Source of the DNA: Candidatus Arcticimaribacter sp.
GTDB taxonomy: Bacteria > Bacteroidota > Bacteroidia > Flavobacteriales > Flavobacteriaceae
Assembly: GCA_002708445.1 (NCBI GenBank)
Contig: PAOB01000034.1
Location: forward strand, 18,768-82,767
Direction: 5' to 3'
Length of the DNA stretch: 64,000 bases
Under the pieces are notes generated by a model. The model was given only the letters and a program-made list of their open reading frames with translations. It did no database searches and had not been told where the DNA came from. Position numbers and translations under genes: made by a program. Shown here one piece after another: positions 1 through 8,675 of this stretch; the stretch's first letter is position 1, and each line of letters starts with the position of its first letter.

Positions 1-333
1 GTCTTTTTTTGTATGTCTTCCTTCTCCTTTTTCTCGATAGTAATCTTGGGCTAAACTCTGAAGTTCATTCTGTTTAAATGCATCTTTTGGGGTTGTATTT
101 AAACGATAAATATCCACCAATTTCGCACCGACTCGACTTTTGGGAATATCCAATACGTTAAAGCTATGATTTATTTGCTCTTTTCGAATAATAATTTTAT
201 CCATTGGAAAAATCTCTCGAGAGGGTTTTGCAACTTGATCGTTGACACGCACGTGACCCTTTTTACAAGCTTTAGCAGCTATGCTTCTTGATTTGAAATA
301 TCGTACTGCCCATAAATATTGATCGATTCTCAT
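1..333 (-). CDS. S4-domain RNA-binding protein (Hsp15-like), partial
   Basis: The minus-strand frame opens with ATG at 333 and runs off the window start without a stop (111 codons seen). It begins MRIDQYLWAVRYFKSRS and continues with a KGHVRVN motif and an IIIRKEQ strand, the signature of a small S4 RNA-binding domain over about residues 1-60. A basic tail (EKGEGRHTKK) follows, as in Hsp15/YrfH-type proteins that bind stalled 50S subunits. The C-terminal end is outside the window. Hsp15-like function is inferred from the domain and size only; an S4 protein of other role is possible. Confidence 0.8.
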   Translation of the reverse strand, partial: MRIDQYLWAVRYFKSRSIAAKACKKGHVRVNDQVAKPSREIFPMDKIIIRKEQINHSFNVLDIPKSRVGAKLVDIYRLNTTPKDAFKQNELQSLAQDYYREKGEGRHTKKD

Positions 334-403
334 TCTCTAAAACTACGTTAAATTTGGCAAATAAATAAAGTAAAATTGTATCTTGCGCTGCAAAATTACC
401 CTT

Positions 404-1300
404 ATGTTTAGTTTTTCAAAACCTTATCTTATTTTAATTCTACTAGTTGTTTTTTTTAGTTCATGTGATTCTGATAATAATGGTTTAACCGTTGAATTAA
501 ATGACTATGCTGAGCAATTTGCATCAGACGATGCTTTACTGGTTGATTATTTGTCAACACATTTTTACAATTACGAAGATTTTCCTCGTTCTGAAAATGA
601 AATAATATCGATCGAAATTGATACAATTTCTGGGGGAAATGCAAATAAAACTCCTTTAATAGACCAAGTAAAACAAATATCTGTTCCGGTAACGGATGCA
701 AATAATACGATCATCAATCATACCTTGTATTACATTATTGCTCAACAGGGATCAAGATTAGAAAGCAAACCTTCTATTGTTGATTCTACATATGTTGCAT
801 ACAAAGGCGAATTACTTTCAGGATTCAAATTTGACGAAAGAGTAAATCCAATTTGGTTTGATAACCTTACTGTAATTTCTGGCTTCAGACACGGTTTACA
901 ACATTTTGCACCAGGAACTTACTCAACAGATCAATTCGGAATTGTAAGTTTTCAAGATTTTGGACAAGGAATCATATTTATGCCCTCTGGCATAGGATAC
1001 TATTCTGCTGGACAGGCTACAATACCTCAATATTCGCCCTTGGTTTTTTCTTTTTCTGTGTATACTACAAATGAGTCTGATCATGACAATGACGGTATTT
1101 TGTCTAAAAATGAAGATCCTGACGGAGATGGAAATCCATTGAATGATGATACAGATTCTGATGGTATTTTGAATCTCAATGATATTGATGATGATGGCGA
1201 TGGAATACTCACTTACAACGAATTTGATAAAGACAAAGACGGTATTGCTGATGACACTGATGGTGACGGTATTCCAGATTACTTGGATTCGGATAACTAA
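404..1300 (+). CDS. FKBP-type peptidyl-prolyl isomerase lipoprotein with acidic calcium-binding-type tail
   Basis: A 298-aa lipoprotein. ATG at 404 is preferred over an upstream TTG because it puts a hydrophobic signal directly before a lipobox (VVFFSSC, Cys21). Residues about 90-220 resemble an FKBP domain: a VAYKGELLSGFKFDE strand, a central VISGFRHGL segment, and a C-terminal ATIPQYSPLVFSFSVY strand. From about residue 225 the protein changes to repeated DxDxDG loops (DHDNDG, DPDGDGN, DTDSDG, DDDGDG, DKDKDG, DTDGDG), as in thrombospondin type-3 or EF-hand-like calcium-binding repeats. Likely an envelope folding catalyst anchored by lipid. Known relatives include flavobacterial lipoprotein PPIases near gliding genes; the link to gliding is only an analogy here. 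Catalytic competence is untested. Confidence 0.75.
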   Translation: MFSFSKPYLILILLVVFFSSCDSDNNGLTVELNDYAEQFASDDALLVDYLSTHFYNYEDFPRSENEIISIEIDTISGGNANKTPLIDQVKQISVPVTDANNTIINHTLYYIIAQQGSRLESKPSIVDSTYVAYKGELLSGFKFDERVNPIWFDNLTVISGFRHGLQHFAPGTYSTDQFGIVSFQDFGQGIIFMPSGIGYYSAGQATIPQYSPLVFSFSVYTTNESDHDNDGILSKNEDPDGDGNPLNDDTDSDGILNLNDIDDDGDGILTYNEFDKDKDGIADDTDGDGIPDYLDSDN

Positions 1301-1333
1301 TACACATCAATAACTTTTTAATCTTTTAGTGGG

Positions 1334-1870
1334 ATGGGATTTGAGCAAAGTATTCAAGTTTTTGTTACGGGAGGAACCTTTGATAAAACGTACGATCACA
1401 TTAAGGGTACTTTAAATTTCCAAAAAACTCATTTACCTCAAATGTTAGTTCGAAGTAAATGCAGGTTAGACGTTGATGTAAAAACACTCATGCTTTTGGA
1501 TAGTTTAGAAATGACTTCAACTCATTTTGAAACCATAATTAAGGCCTGTGAAACTTCTAAAAAGAATAAGATTGTAATTACTCACGGCACTGATTGTATG
1601 GTGGATACAGCTAAAAAAATAGCAGAAGAGGCAGTCGGAATACAAGACAAAACCATCATCCTAACGGGGGCAATGATTCCTTACACCTTTGGAAGTTCTT
1701 CCGACGGTTTTTTTAATTTAGGCTCTGCAATGGCTTATGTAAGAGTACTTGATCCCGGAGTTTACATTGCAATGAATGGCATGCTTTTTAATTGGGATGA
1801 AGTTCAAAAAAATAAAATCAAAGGAGTTTTTGAACAAATCAATCCCACAAATCCTATGCAAAAAAATTAG
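1334..1870 (+). CDS. Single-domain asparaginase-family protein
   Basis: A 178-aa protein matching only the N-terminal domain of L-asparaginases, which are usually about 330 aa. The first active-site motif is TGGTFDK (residues 12-18, normally TGGTI/A) and the second is THGTD (83-87); the TGAMIPYTFGSSSDG stretch follows. The C-terminal domain that completes the active site in classical asparaginases is absent, and the gene ends cleanly at a TAG directly facing the convergent porin gene, so this is not obviously a truncation. Such one-domain proteins exist in several bacteria, with unclear substrate. Hydrolysis of asparagine is therefore only inferred. Confidence 0.75.
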   Translation: MGFEQSIQVFVTGGTFDKTYDHIKGTLNFQKTHLPQMLVRSKCRLDVDVKTLMLLDSLEMTSTHFETIIKACETSKKNKIVITHGTDCMVDTAKKIAEEAVGIQDKTIILTGAMIPYTFGSSSDGFFNLGSAMAYVRVLDPGVYIAMNGMLFNWDEVQKNKIKGVFEQINPTNPMQKN

Positions 1871-2493
1871 TTTTTATCTGAAGACTTTGACTTTACCTTT
1901 AATTTAAAGGAAGCACTCAGAATAACTTGATTGGGACGAGCATTGATCCGACCAGCAGCATTTACCCCATCAATACCAATTATCTTGAGATCATTATCCG
2001 TAAAACCACGCTCATATCTAATGCCCACTCCAAACCTTCCCAGAGAGAGGCGAGTACCAATTTGAGCGCCGACTGTAAAATTATTTTTTATTTCAGTTAG
2101 GGTAATTCCTTTAACTTTTTCATCTAATATGTACTGAAAACTGGGACCAATAAAAACACTTAAAGGACCTAATATTTTGTATCCCAAAAGAATAGGAACT
2201 TCTATTTTACTTAATCCAACATTCAAGCTCTCAACACTGGTATTAATTTTGGTAAATTGAATTTCTGGTCTAATGTAAAAAAGCACTAGGTTTAAATTCC
2301 CATAAAATCCAACATGATAACCAGTTTCTGATCCCTTTGAATCTATTGTGGTTGTGATGCTTTGATCCTTCAGGTCACCCAACGATTCGTAATTTAGACC
2401 TGCTTTAATACCAAATTCAAACTGTGCTTCAAGAGAAAAAGAAGTAACAAGAAAAATAATTAAGGTTAATATTTTACTGGATTTGGAGGGCAT
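1867..2493 (-). CDS. Outer-membrane beta-barrel (PorT-like) protein
   Basis: A 208-aa protein with an N-terminal signal peptide (hydrophobic about 8-20, likely cleaved after EA before QFEFG). Alternating amphipathic strands such as FEFGIKAGLNYESLG, YHVGFYGNLNLVLFYIRPEIQF and a terminal VILSASFKLKVK are typical of the outer-membrane beta-barrel families common in Bacteroidota. It begins 3 nt after the transketolase C-subunit gene ends and is probably the last gene of that operon. It overlaps the end of the convergent asparaginase-like gene by 4 nt. Specific cargo or partner is unknown. Confidence 0.75.
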   Translation of the reverse strand: MPSKSSKILTLIIFLVTSFSLEAQFEFGIKAGLNYESLGDLKDQSITTTIDSKGSETGYHVGFYGNLNLVLFYIRPEIQFTKINTSVESLNVGLSKIEVPILLGYKILGPLSVFIGPSFQYILDEKVKGITLTEIKNNFTVGAQIGTRLSLGRFGVGIRYERGFTDNDLKIIGIDGVNAAGRINARPNQVILSASFKLKVKSKSSDKN

Positions 2494-2496
2494 TTT

Positions 2497-3450
2497 TTAT
2501 TTACGTTTAATTACTTTTTTTACGGCAGACACAACTGCATCTTTGTTCAATCCATATTTATCCAACAACTGAGCGGGTGTTCCAGACTCACCGAAAGTAT
2601 CTTTGGTAGCTACAAATTCTTGTGGTGTAGGGTGGTTTAGAACCAGAGCACCAGCAACACTTTCTCCCAACCCTCCAAGGTAGTTGTGTTCTTCTGCAGT
2701 CACAATACATTTGGTTTTCGCAACTGATTTTAAAATAATATTATCATCGAGAGGTTTTATGGTATGGATGTTTATGACTTCGGCACTAATCCCTTGTTTA
2801 TGAAGTATTTTTGCTGCTTCAAGTGCCTCCCATACCAAATGTCCAGTTGCTACAATAGTAACGTCTTTTCCTTCCTGTAAAAGGATTCCTTTTCCAACCT
2901 CAAATTTTTGATCAACAGCAGTAAAGTTTGCAACAGAAGGTCTACCAAACCTCAGATAAACGGGGCCTTCGTAATCAGCAATAGCGATTGTTGCAGCTTT
3001 TGTTTGGTTGTAATCGCAGGTATTGATAACGGTCATTCCAGGAAGCATTTTCATCAAACCGATGTCCTCTAAAATTTGATGAGTTGCTCCGTCCTCACCC
3101 AATGTTATCCCTGCGTGAGAAGCGCATATTTTCACATTTTTATCTGAATATGCAACCGATTGGCGAATTTGATCATAAACTCTTCCTGTTGAAAAATTTG
3201 CAAAAGTCCCTGTAAAGGGAATTTTTCCACCAATAGTTAAACCTGCCGCAATTCCAATCATGTTTGCTTCCGCAATTCCAACTTGAAAAAAGCGCTCGGG
3301 ATTCTCTTTTATGAATTGATTCATTTTAAGGGATCCAATTAGATCTGCACAAAGTGCAACTACATTAGGGTTTGTTCTTCCAAGCTCTGTAAGTCCATCG
3401 CCAAATCCTGAGCGGGTGTCTTTAGAACCTTGATTGATGTATTCTTCCAT
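2497..3450 (-). CDS. Transketolase, C-terminal subunit
   Basis: A 317-aa protein equal to the pyrimidine-binding and C-terminal domains of transketolase. It shows the catalytic Glu region (FFQVGIAEANMIGIAAGLTI), the conserved HAGITLGEDGATHQ segment with the substrate-binding histidine, and a C-terminal domain starting near KGILLQEGKDVTIVATG. It pairs with the upstream gene encoding the thiamine-diphosphate-binding half, 35 nt away. Together they should transfer two-carbon units in the non-oxidative pentose phosphate pathway. Two-gene transketolases are known in several phyla, so the split is natural and not a break. Confidence 0.93.
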   Translation of the reverse strand: MEEYINQGSKDTRSGFGDGLTELGRTNPNVVALCADLIGSLKMNQFIKENPERFFQVGIAEANMIGIAAGLTIGGKIPFTGTFANFSTGRVYDQIRQSVAYSDKNVKICASHAGITLGEDGATHQILEDIGLMKMLPGMTVINTCDYNQTKAATIAIADYEGPVYLRFGRPSVANFTAVDQKFEVGKGILLQEGKDVTIVATGHLVWEALEAAKILHKQGISAEVINIHTIKPLDDNIILKSVAKTKCIVTAEEHNYLGGLGESVAGALVLNHPTPQEFVATKDTFGESGTPAQLLDKYGLNKDAVVSAVKKVIKRK

Positions 3451-3485
3451 AATAATTTCTTTGGTATTTCTGCAATGCAGAAGTT

Positions 3486-4331
3486 TTAATAATCTCCTAA
3501 TGTTTCGGGATTTTGAGCTAAAGCACTTTCTAGTTGTTCGTCGTTTGGTGCTTTACCGTGCCATGCGTGGGTGTTCATCATAAAGTCAACTCCGTTACCC
3601 ATTTCGGTTTTTAATAAAACGCAAATTGGCTTACCTTTTCCCGTCATTGATTTAGCTTTTTTGAGTGTATCGATAATTTTTGTAAGATCATTTCCATTTT
3701 CTACGGTTAGAACTTTCCACCCAAATGCAAGGAATTTATTTGACAAATCTCCCATGGGCATGACTTCATCTGTAGGACCGTCAATTTGTTTTTCGTTCAA
3801 ATCTATTGTTGCAATAAGATTGTCTACTTTTTTGCCCGCAGCATACATGATTGCTTCCCAATTTTGACCTTCCTGAAGCTCACCATCACCAAGTAAGGTG
3901 TAAACTAAATGTCGATCATGATTTAGTTTTTTGGTTTGTGCAGCGCCTATTGCAACTGATAATCCTTGACCTAGAGATCCAGAAGCCATACGAATACCAG
4001 GCAAACCTTCGTGAGTTGTAGGATGTCCTTGCAATCTCGAATTGATCAGTCGAAAAGTATTGAGTTCTTCAACTGGAAAATATCCTCGATGTGCCAAAAC
4101 ACTGTAAAATACGGGCGAAATATGGCCGTTGGAAAGAAAAAAAACATCTTCGTTTTTACCATCCATGTCGAATCCTTCTTTCAACTCCATTATTTCATTG
4201 TAGAGACTAACTAAAAATTCTGTACAGCCCAGAGAACCTCCTGGATGTCCTGAATTTACCTTGTGAACCATTCTAAGAATATCCCTTCTTACCTGAGAAA
4301 CGGTTTCTTTTAATGTTGTTTGTGTTTGCAT
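3486..4331 (-). CDS. Transketolase, N-terminal (thiamine diphosphate-binding) subunit
   Basis: A 281-aa protein with the N-terminal transketolase domain: KVNSGHPGGSLG near the N-terminus, the ThDP motif GDGELQEG...N, and THAWHGKAPND near the C-terminus. The frame stays open further upstream, but ATG at 4331 is chosen because a consensus promoter (TTTG-N20-TATTTTTG) lies inside the longer version. It is followed after 35 nt by the C-terminal subunit and then by a barrel protein, probably one operon. Acts in the pentose phosphate pathway as a heteromer. Confidence 0.93.
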   Translation of the reverse strand: MQTQTTLKETVSQVRRDILRMVHKVNSGHPGGSLGCTEFLVSLYNEIMELKEGFDMDGKNEDVFFLSNGHISPVFYSVLAHRGYFPVEELNTFRLINSRLQGHPTTHEGLPGIRMASGSLGQGLSVAIGAAQTKKLNHDRHLVYTLLGDGELQEGQNWEAIMYAAGKKVDNLIATIDLNEKQIDGPTDEVMPMGDLSNKFLAFGWKVLTVENGNDLTKIIDTLKKAKSMTGKGKPICVLLKTEMGNGVDFMMNTHAWHGKAPNDEQLESALAQNPETLGDY

Positions 4332-4352
4332 GAATGTGAATAATATGTAATA

Positions 4353-4384
4353 CAAAAATACAGCTTTGTTATGCTTAGGCAAAC
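4353..4384 (-). promoter_or_regulatory. Promoter of the transketolase operon
   Basis: On the minus strand a TTTG (-33 type, 4384-4381) is followed after exactly 20 nt by TATTTTTG (-7 type, 4360-4353). This matches the Bacteroidota consensus TTTG-N19-21-TAnnTTTG at both boxes. The downstream ATG is 21 nt from the -7 box. Confidence 0.7.
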
Positions 4385-4455
4385 TTATGGGGAATACTTA
4401 TTAACGTCTTCTTTAACATTTTTATAAAAGCCACAAACAGTAGGTTCAAGTTCGC

Positions 4456-4463
4456 TATATTTG
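4456..4463 (+). promoter_or_regulatory. -7 promoter box of tgt
   Basis: TATATTTG matches TAnnTTTG, 15 nt before the tgt ATG at 4479. No clear TTTG at the -33 position is visible. Confidence 0.5.
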
Positions 4464-4478
4464 GCAATATTTTTAGTT

Positions 4479-5609
4479 ATGATTTTTGAACGTATCGCAA
4501 ATGATCCTCAAAGTAAAGCGCGGGCAGGATCAATTACAACCGATCATGGTGTTATTGAGACTCCAATTTTTATGCCTGTTGGGACTGCGGCTACGGTAAA
4601 AGGTGTTCATCAAAGAGAATTGGAACAGGAGGTAAACCCTGATATTATACTAGGAAACACCTATCATTTATATTTACGCCCTAAGACAGAAATTATTGAA
4701 CAAGCTGGAGGCCTTCATAAGTTTATGAATTGGAAACGCCCAATTTTGACAGATTCTGGGGGATATCAAGTCTATTCACTTTCAGCAAATAGAAAAATTA
4801 AAGAAGAAGGAGTCAAGTTTAAATCTCATGTAGATGGATCACTACATTTTTTTACTCCAGAAAACGTAATTGACATTCAACGTAAAATAGGAGCAGACAT
4901 TATCATGGCTTTTGATGAATGTACACCTTATCCCTGTGATTATCGTTATGCAAAGACTTCGATGCATATGACCCATCGATGGCTCCAGCGTTGTTTAATT
5001 CAAAATGAAAAAAGTCCTTTTTTATACGATTATTCACAAACTTTTTTTCCAATCGTTCAAGGTAGTGTCTACAAGGATTTGAGGAAACAATCAGCAGAAT
5101 ACATAGCCAGTAAAGGAGCTGAAGGGAATGCTATTGGAGGTCTTTCTGTAGGAGAAGCTGCCGAGGAAATGTATGCAATGACTGAGGTAGTTTGCGATAT
5201 TTTACCAGAGGATAAGCCTCGTTATTTAATGGGAGTTGGAACACCAATCAATTTATTGGAAAATGTCGCTCTTGGAGTAGACATGTTCGATTGTGTTATG
5301 CCTACTCGTAATGCTAGAAATGGAATGTTGTTTACAGCCAATGGAACCATTAATATTAAAAACAAAAAATGGGAGAGTGATTTCTCTTCAATTGATGAAT
5401 CAGGATACACTTTTGTTGATACAGAATATTCAAAGGCTTATCTTAGACATTTGTTTAAGGTAAACGAAATGTTAGGAAAGCAAATCGCAACAATCCATAA
5501 TTTAGGCTTTTATTTATGGTTAATGCGTGAAGCAAGAAAAAGAATAATAGCCGGAGACTTTCATGATTGGAAAGAAAAAATGGTTAAAAACATGGATAAA
5601 CGTTTATAG
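4479..5609 (+). CDS. tgt: Queuine/preQ1 tRNA-guanine transglycosylase
   Basis: A 376-aa enzyme that exchanges guanine 34 of GUN anticodons for preQ1, the queuosine precursor. Seen: LTDSGGYQVYSL with the first active-site Asp, IIMAFDECTPYP, GGLSVGE, and VDMFDCVMPTRNARNG carrying the nucleophilic Asp. ATG at 4479 is chosen over an upstream TTG because the -7 box lies just before it. The C-terminal region reads YTFVDTEYSKAYLRHLF where most bacterial Tgt enzymes have the CxCxxC zinc ligands followed by RAYLRHL; none of those cysteines is present here. First gene of a tgt-lptG-EamA run. Confidence 0.95.
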   Translation: MIFERIANDPQSKARAGSITTDHGVIETPIFMPVGTAATVKGVHQRELEQEVNPDIILGNTYHLYLRPKTEIIEQAGGLHKFMNWKRPILTDSGGYQVYSLSANRKIKEEGVKFKSHVDGSLHFFTPENVIDIQRKIGADIIMAFDECTPYPCDYRYAKTSMHMTHRWLQRCLIQNEKSPFLYDYSQTFFPIVQGSVYKDLRKQSAEYIASKGAEGNAIGGLSVGEAAEEMYAMTEVVCDILPEDKPRYLMGVGTPINLLENVALGVDMFDCVMPTRNARNGMLFTANGTINIKNKKWESDFSSIDESGYTFVDTEYSKAYLRHLFKVNEMLGKQIATIHNLGFYLWLMREARKRIIAGDFHDWKEKMVKNMDKRL

Positions 5610-5611
5610 TT

Positions 5612-6691
5612 TTGTTAAAAAAAATTGATCTCTACATCATTAAAAGATACCTAGCAACATTTTTCGTAATGATGCTTTTGTTTATTCCGATCGGAATCAT
5701 GGTTGATGTAGCTGAAAAAATTGATAAATTCAAAGAAAAAGAAGTTCCTTTAAATGCTATTGTCGATTATTATTTCGATTTCATGTGGTATTTTGGAAAC
5801 CTGCTCTATCCAATATTTTTATTTTTAGCGATCATATGGTTTACCTCTAAGTTGGCAAATAACTCTGAGATTATTGCAGTATTGAGTTCTGGAATTTCTT
5901 TTAATAGATACTTGAGGCCCTTTATTGTAGCAGCTGCATGTATTTCTACTTTGGCTTTTTTAGCAGGTATGTTTATTGTTCCCAAAGCCAGTAAAGGATT
6001 TAACGAATTTACTTACAAATACATCAGCCGTTCAAAAAATGCTAGAACGACTTCAAACCTGTACAAGCAAATCAATGATAACGAGTTTATTTACGTAAGC
6101 GGTTACAATGAAATTCGAAAAAGAGCAAACGATTTTACTCTTGAACATTTTGAGGGAGAAGAATTGAAATTCAAAATATTTGCCCAAACTATTCGCTGGG
6201 TGGAAAGTGATTCTTTTTTCCGTCTAATCAATTATCGTAAGCGTATTTTTTTGGAAAATAAGGAATTGTATGAGCAAAATAATCTTAAGGACACTTTATT
6301 CGATTTTAAAATTCAAGACCTTGCTCCACTAAATTACAAAGCTGAAACGCTTTCTTTGCCGAAACTCAATGAATTTATTGCAAAGGAAGAGCGAAGTGGA
6401 TCACCATTAATTAATGTTCATTTATTGGTTCGACATAAACGTTACAGCATTCCACTTTCTGTATTTATTTTGACAATAATTGCAGTAGCTGTTTCTTCCT
6501 TCAAAAGGAGAGGGGGTATGGGAGTCAATCTAGCCTTTGGTATTGTTGCTGGTTTCACCTTTATTTTTTTCGATAAAATCTTTGGAGTTTTGGTAGATAA
6601 GACTGATTTATCTCCTGCTATTGGGGCTTGGTTACCACTGGGAATTTTTGGAACTCTTGCAATTGTATTGTTATCTTATGCTAAACGCTAG
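5612..6691 (+). CDS. LptF/LptG-family lipopolysaccharide export permease
   Basis: A 359-aa inner-membrane protein starting at TTG, 2 nt after the tgt stop. The layout is that of YjgP/YjgQ: helix about 12-35, helices about 55-80 and 95-120, a periplasmic beta-rich region about 125-270, then three C-terminal helices. N-terminal IDLYIIKRYLATFFVMM is the family signature. It would act with LptB to move lipopolysaccharide from the inner membrane to the Lpt bridge. Whether it corresponds to LptF or LptG cannot be decided from the sequence alone. Confidence 0.88.
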   Translation: MLKKIDLYIIKRYLATFFVMMLLFIPIGIMVDVAEKIDKFKEKEVPLNAIVDYYFDFMWYFGNLLYPIFLFLAIIWFTSKLANNSEIIAVLSSGISFNRYLRPFIVAAACISTLAFLAGMFIVPKASKGFNEFTYKYISRSKNARTTSNLYKQINDNEFIYVSGYNEIRKRANDFTLEHFEGEELKFKIFAQTIRWVESDSFFRLINYRKRIFLENKELYEQNNLKDTLFDFKIQDLAPLNYKAETLSLPKLNEFIAKEERSGSPLINVHLLVRHKRYSIPLSVFILTIIAVAVSSFKRRGGMGVNLAFGIVAGFTFIFFDKIFGVLVDKTDLSPAIGAWLPLGIFGTLAIVLLSYAKR

Positions 6692-7568
6692 ATTTAAAAG
6701 TCTTCTTCACCTGCATTTCTTGGTTTTTATTTGGGGATTTACCTCAATTTTAGGTGCCTTAATGAATAAAAATTCCTTTGAAATAGTTTGGTTTCGAGTA
6801 GTAATTGCATCAAGCTTAATTGCAGTGTACTTTCTTTTTTTCAAAAGGAAGTTATTCAAAGTCCCTACCAAAGCTTTGGTTTATTTTGCTTTAGGAGGAT
6901 TACTCATTTCAGTACATTGGATTTTATTTTTTCACGCAATTAAAATATCCTCGGTATCCATAACCCTTTCAGTTCTATCTTCGGCCTCTTTGATGACCTC
7001 ATTTTTAGAGCCTCTTTTGTACAAAAGAAAAATTAGAACCTATGAAGTGTTTTTTGGTTTTTTTGTTGTGATTGGATTGAGTATGATTTTTAAAGCAGAA
7101 AAAGATTCATCAATTGGTATTTATGTAGCTTTATTGTCCACATTACTATCCGTTTTGTTTACCCTTCTCAACGGAAAATTGATTGAACATTACCAATCCA
7201 GTTCAATTTCATTTTATCAGCTGTTATTCGGAACTTTGTTTTTGAGTTTGTGGTTAATTTTTGTTTTAGAAATACCATCAAACTTTTTTGTTCTTAAAGG
7301 ATATGACCCCTTGTGGATATTTCTTTTAGCTTCTATTTGTACTGCCTATGCTTTTATTGCCTCGGTTGAGATCATGAAGCAACTTTCTCCTTACACCATT
7401 ATGATTTCATTGAACATGGAACCCATTTACGCAATTTTATTCTCCATTTATATTTTTGGCGAAAAAGAAATTATGAGTGTAAACTTTTATTTCGGAGTAC
7501 TGATCATTTTGGTTTCAGTAATTGGTAATGGAATTTACAAAGCACGTAAATTAAAAAAGACGAAATAA
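6678..7568 (+). CDS. EamA/DMT-superfamily transporter
   Basis: A 296-aa polytopic membrane protein with about ten hydrophobic segments arranged as two EamA repeats. The first begins LHFLVFIWGFTSILGAL and the second near LLSTLLSVLFTLLNGKL; it ends with the usual ILFSIYIFGE...NFYFGVLIILVSV. Start at ATG 6678 gives a 14-nt overlap with the lptG-like gene; a longer in-frame start would extend deep into that gene. Substrate is unknown; related proteins export amino acids or metabolites. Confidence 0.85.
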   Translation: MLNARFKSLLHLHFLVFIWGFTSILGALMNKNSFEIVWFRVVIASSLIAVYFLFFKRKLFKVPTKALVYFALGGLLISVHWILFFHAIKISSVSITLSVLSSASLMTSFLEPLLYKRKIRTYEVFFGFFVVIGLSMIFKAEKDSSIGIYVALLSTLLSVLFTLLNGKLIEHYQSSSISFYQLLFGTLFLSLWLIFVLEIPSNFFVLKGYDPLWIFLLASICTAYAFIASVEIMKQLSPYTIMISLNMEPIYAILFSIYIFGEKEIMSVNFYFGVLIILVSVIGNGIYKARKLKKTK

Positions 7569-7607
7569 ATAATTAAAAATTTATATTTTTACCCTCAATA
7601 AAATATT

Positions 7608-8561
7608 ATGGAATATTTAGATTTTGAACTTCCGATTAAAGACATTATTGAACAACTTGATAAATGTAAAATTATTGGAAACAAAAGTGAGATTGACGTA
7701 ACAGATACTTGTGATCAGTTAGAAAATAAATTACTAACCACAAAAAAAGAGATATACGGTAATCTAACTGCATGGCAACGAGTACAATTATCTCGTCATC
7801 CATCAAGGCCATACACCTTAGACTACATCAAAGCAATTTGTGGGGATACCTTTTTAGAGTTGCACGGAGATCGAAATGTCAAAGATGATAAAGCAATGAT
7901 CGGTGGTCTTGGAAAAATAGAGAATCAATCCTTTATGTTTATTGGAACTCAAAAGGGTTACAATACAGCGACCCGTAAATATAGAAATTTTGGAATGGCA
8001 AATCCAGAGGGATATCGAAAAGCACTCCGCTTAATGAAGTCAGCCGAAAAATTTGGGATTCCAATTGTAACCTTGATAGATACTCCCGGAGCATACCCAG
8101 GACTTGAAGCCGAAGAGCGGGGTCAAGGTGAAGCTATTGCTCGTAACATTTATGAAATGCTTTCCATTAAGGTTCCAATTATCACTGTAATAATAGGAGA
8201 GGGAGCATCTGGAGGAGCTCTTGGTATTGGGGTTGGAGATCGAGTATTTATGCTTGAAAACACATGGTATTCTGTAATTTCTCCAGAATCTTGTTCTTCC
8301 ATCTTATGGAGGAGCTGGGAATACAAAGAACAGGCAGCTGATTCTCTCAAGTTGACTGCAACCGATATGAAGAAGGCTAAGTTGATCGATAAAATAATAA
8401 AAGAACCACTTGGAGGGGCTCATTATGATCGTCAACAAGTATTTGATTCTGTTCAGGATGAGGTTCTAAAAACATTTAAGGTTTTAGATAAGTTAGAACC
8501 CCTTGAATTGATAAAAAATCGCAGAGCAAAGTTCAATGATATGGGTGTTTTCAAAGATTAA
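7608..8561 (+). CDS. accA: Acetyl-CoA carboxylase carboxyltransferase subunit alpha
   Basis: A 317-aa protein of normal family length. It transfers the carboxyl group from biotin to acetyl-CoA to make malonyl-CoA for fatty-acid synthesis, with AccD as partner. Visible signatures are [25 protein letters not shown], a crotonase-type core [20 protein letters not shown], and [16 protein letters not shown] forming the oxyanion pocket. It is followed by dnaB after 114 nt. A TATATTTTTA stretch upstream may be its -7 region but deviates from consensus at the last base. Confidence 0.97.
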   Translation: MEYLDFELPIKDIIEQLDKCKIIGNKSEIDVTDTCDQLENKLLTTKKEIYGNLTAWQRVQLSRHPSRPYTLDYIKAICGDTFLELHGDRNVKDDKAMIGGLGKIENQSFMFIGTQKGYNTATRKYRNFGMANPEGYRKALRLMKSAEKFGIPIVTLIDTPGAYPGLEAEERGQGEAIARNIYEMLSIKVPIITVIIGEGASGGALGIGVGDRVFMLENTWYSVISPESCSSILWRSWEYKEQAADSLKLTATDMKKAKLIDKIIKEPLGGAHYDRQQVFDSVQDEVLKTFKVLDKLEPLELIKNRRAKFNDMGVFKD

Positions 8562-8675
8562 TTTTAGCTTATCAACAAAAAAAAATAGTTATAAACGGTC
8601 TTTTGTTTACACTTGGGGTATATCTCAAGCTTGGTTTACAGCAAAGAATTCTAGTATTATAATTAAATTCGATTA

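Noticed and set aside
2497..4331. Broken transketolase gene
   Set aside because: Both halves have clean domain boundaries, a start each and normal lengths; two-subunit transketolases are known.
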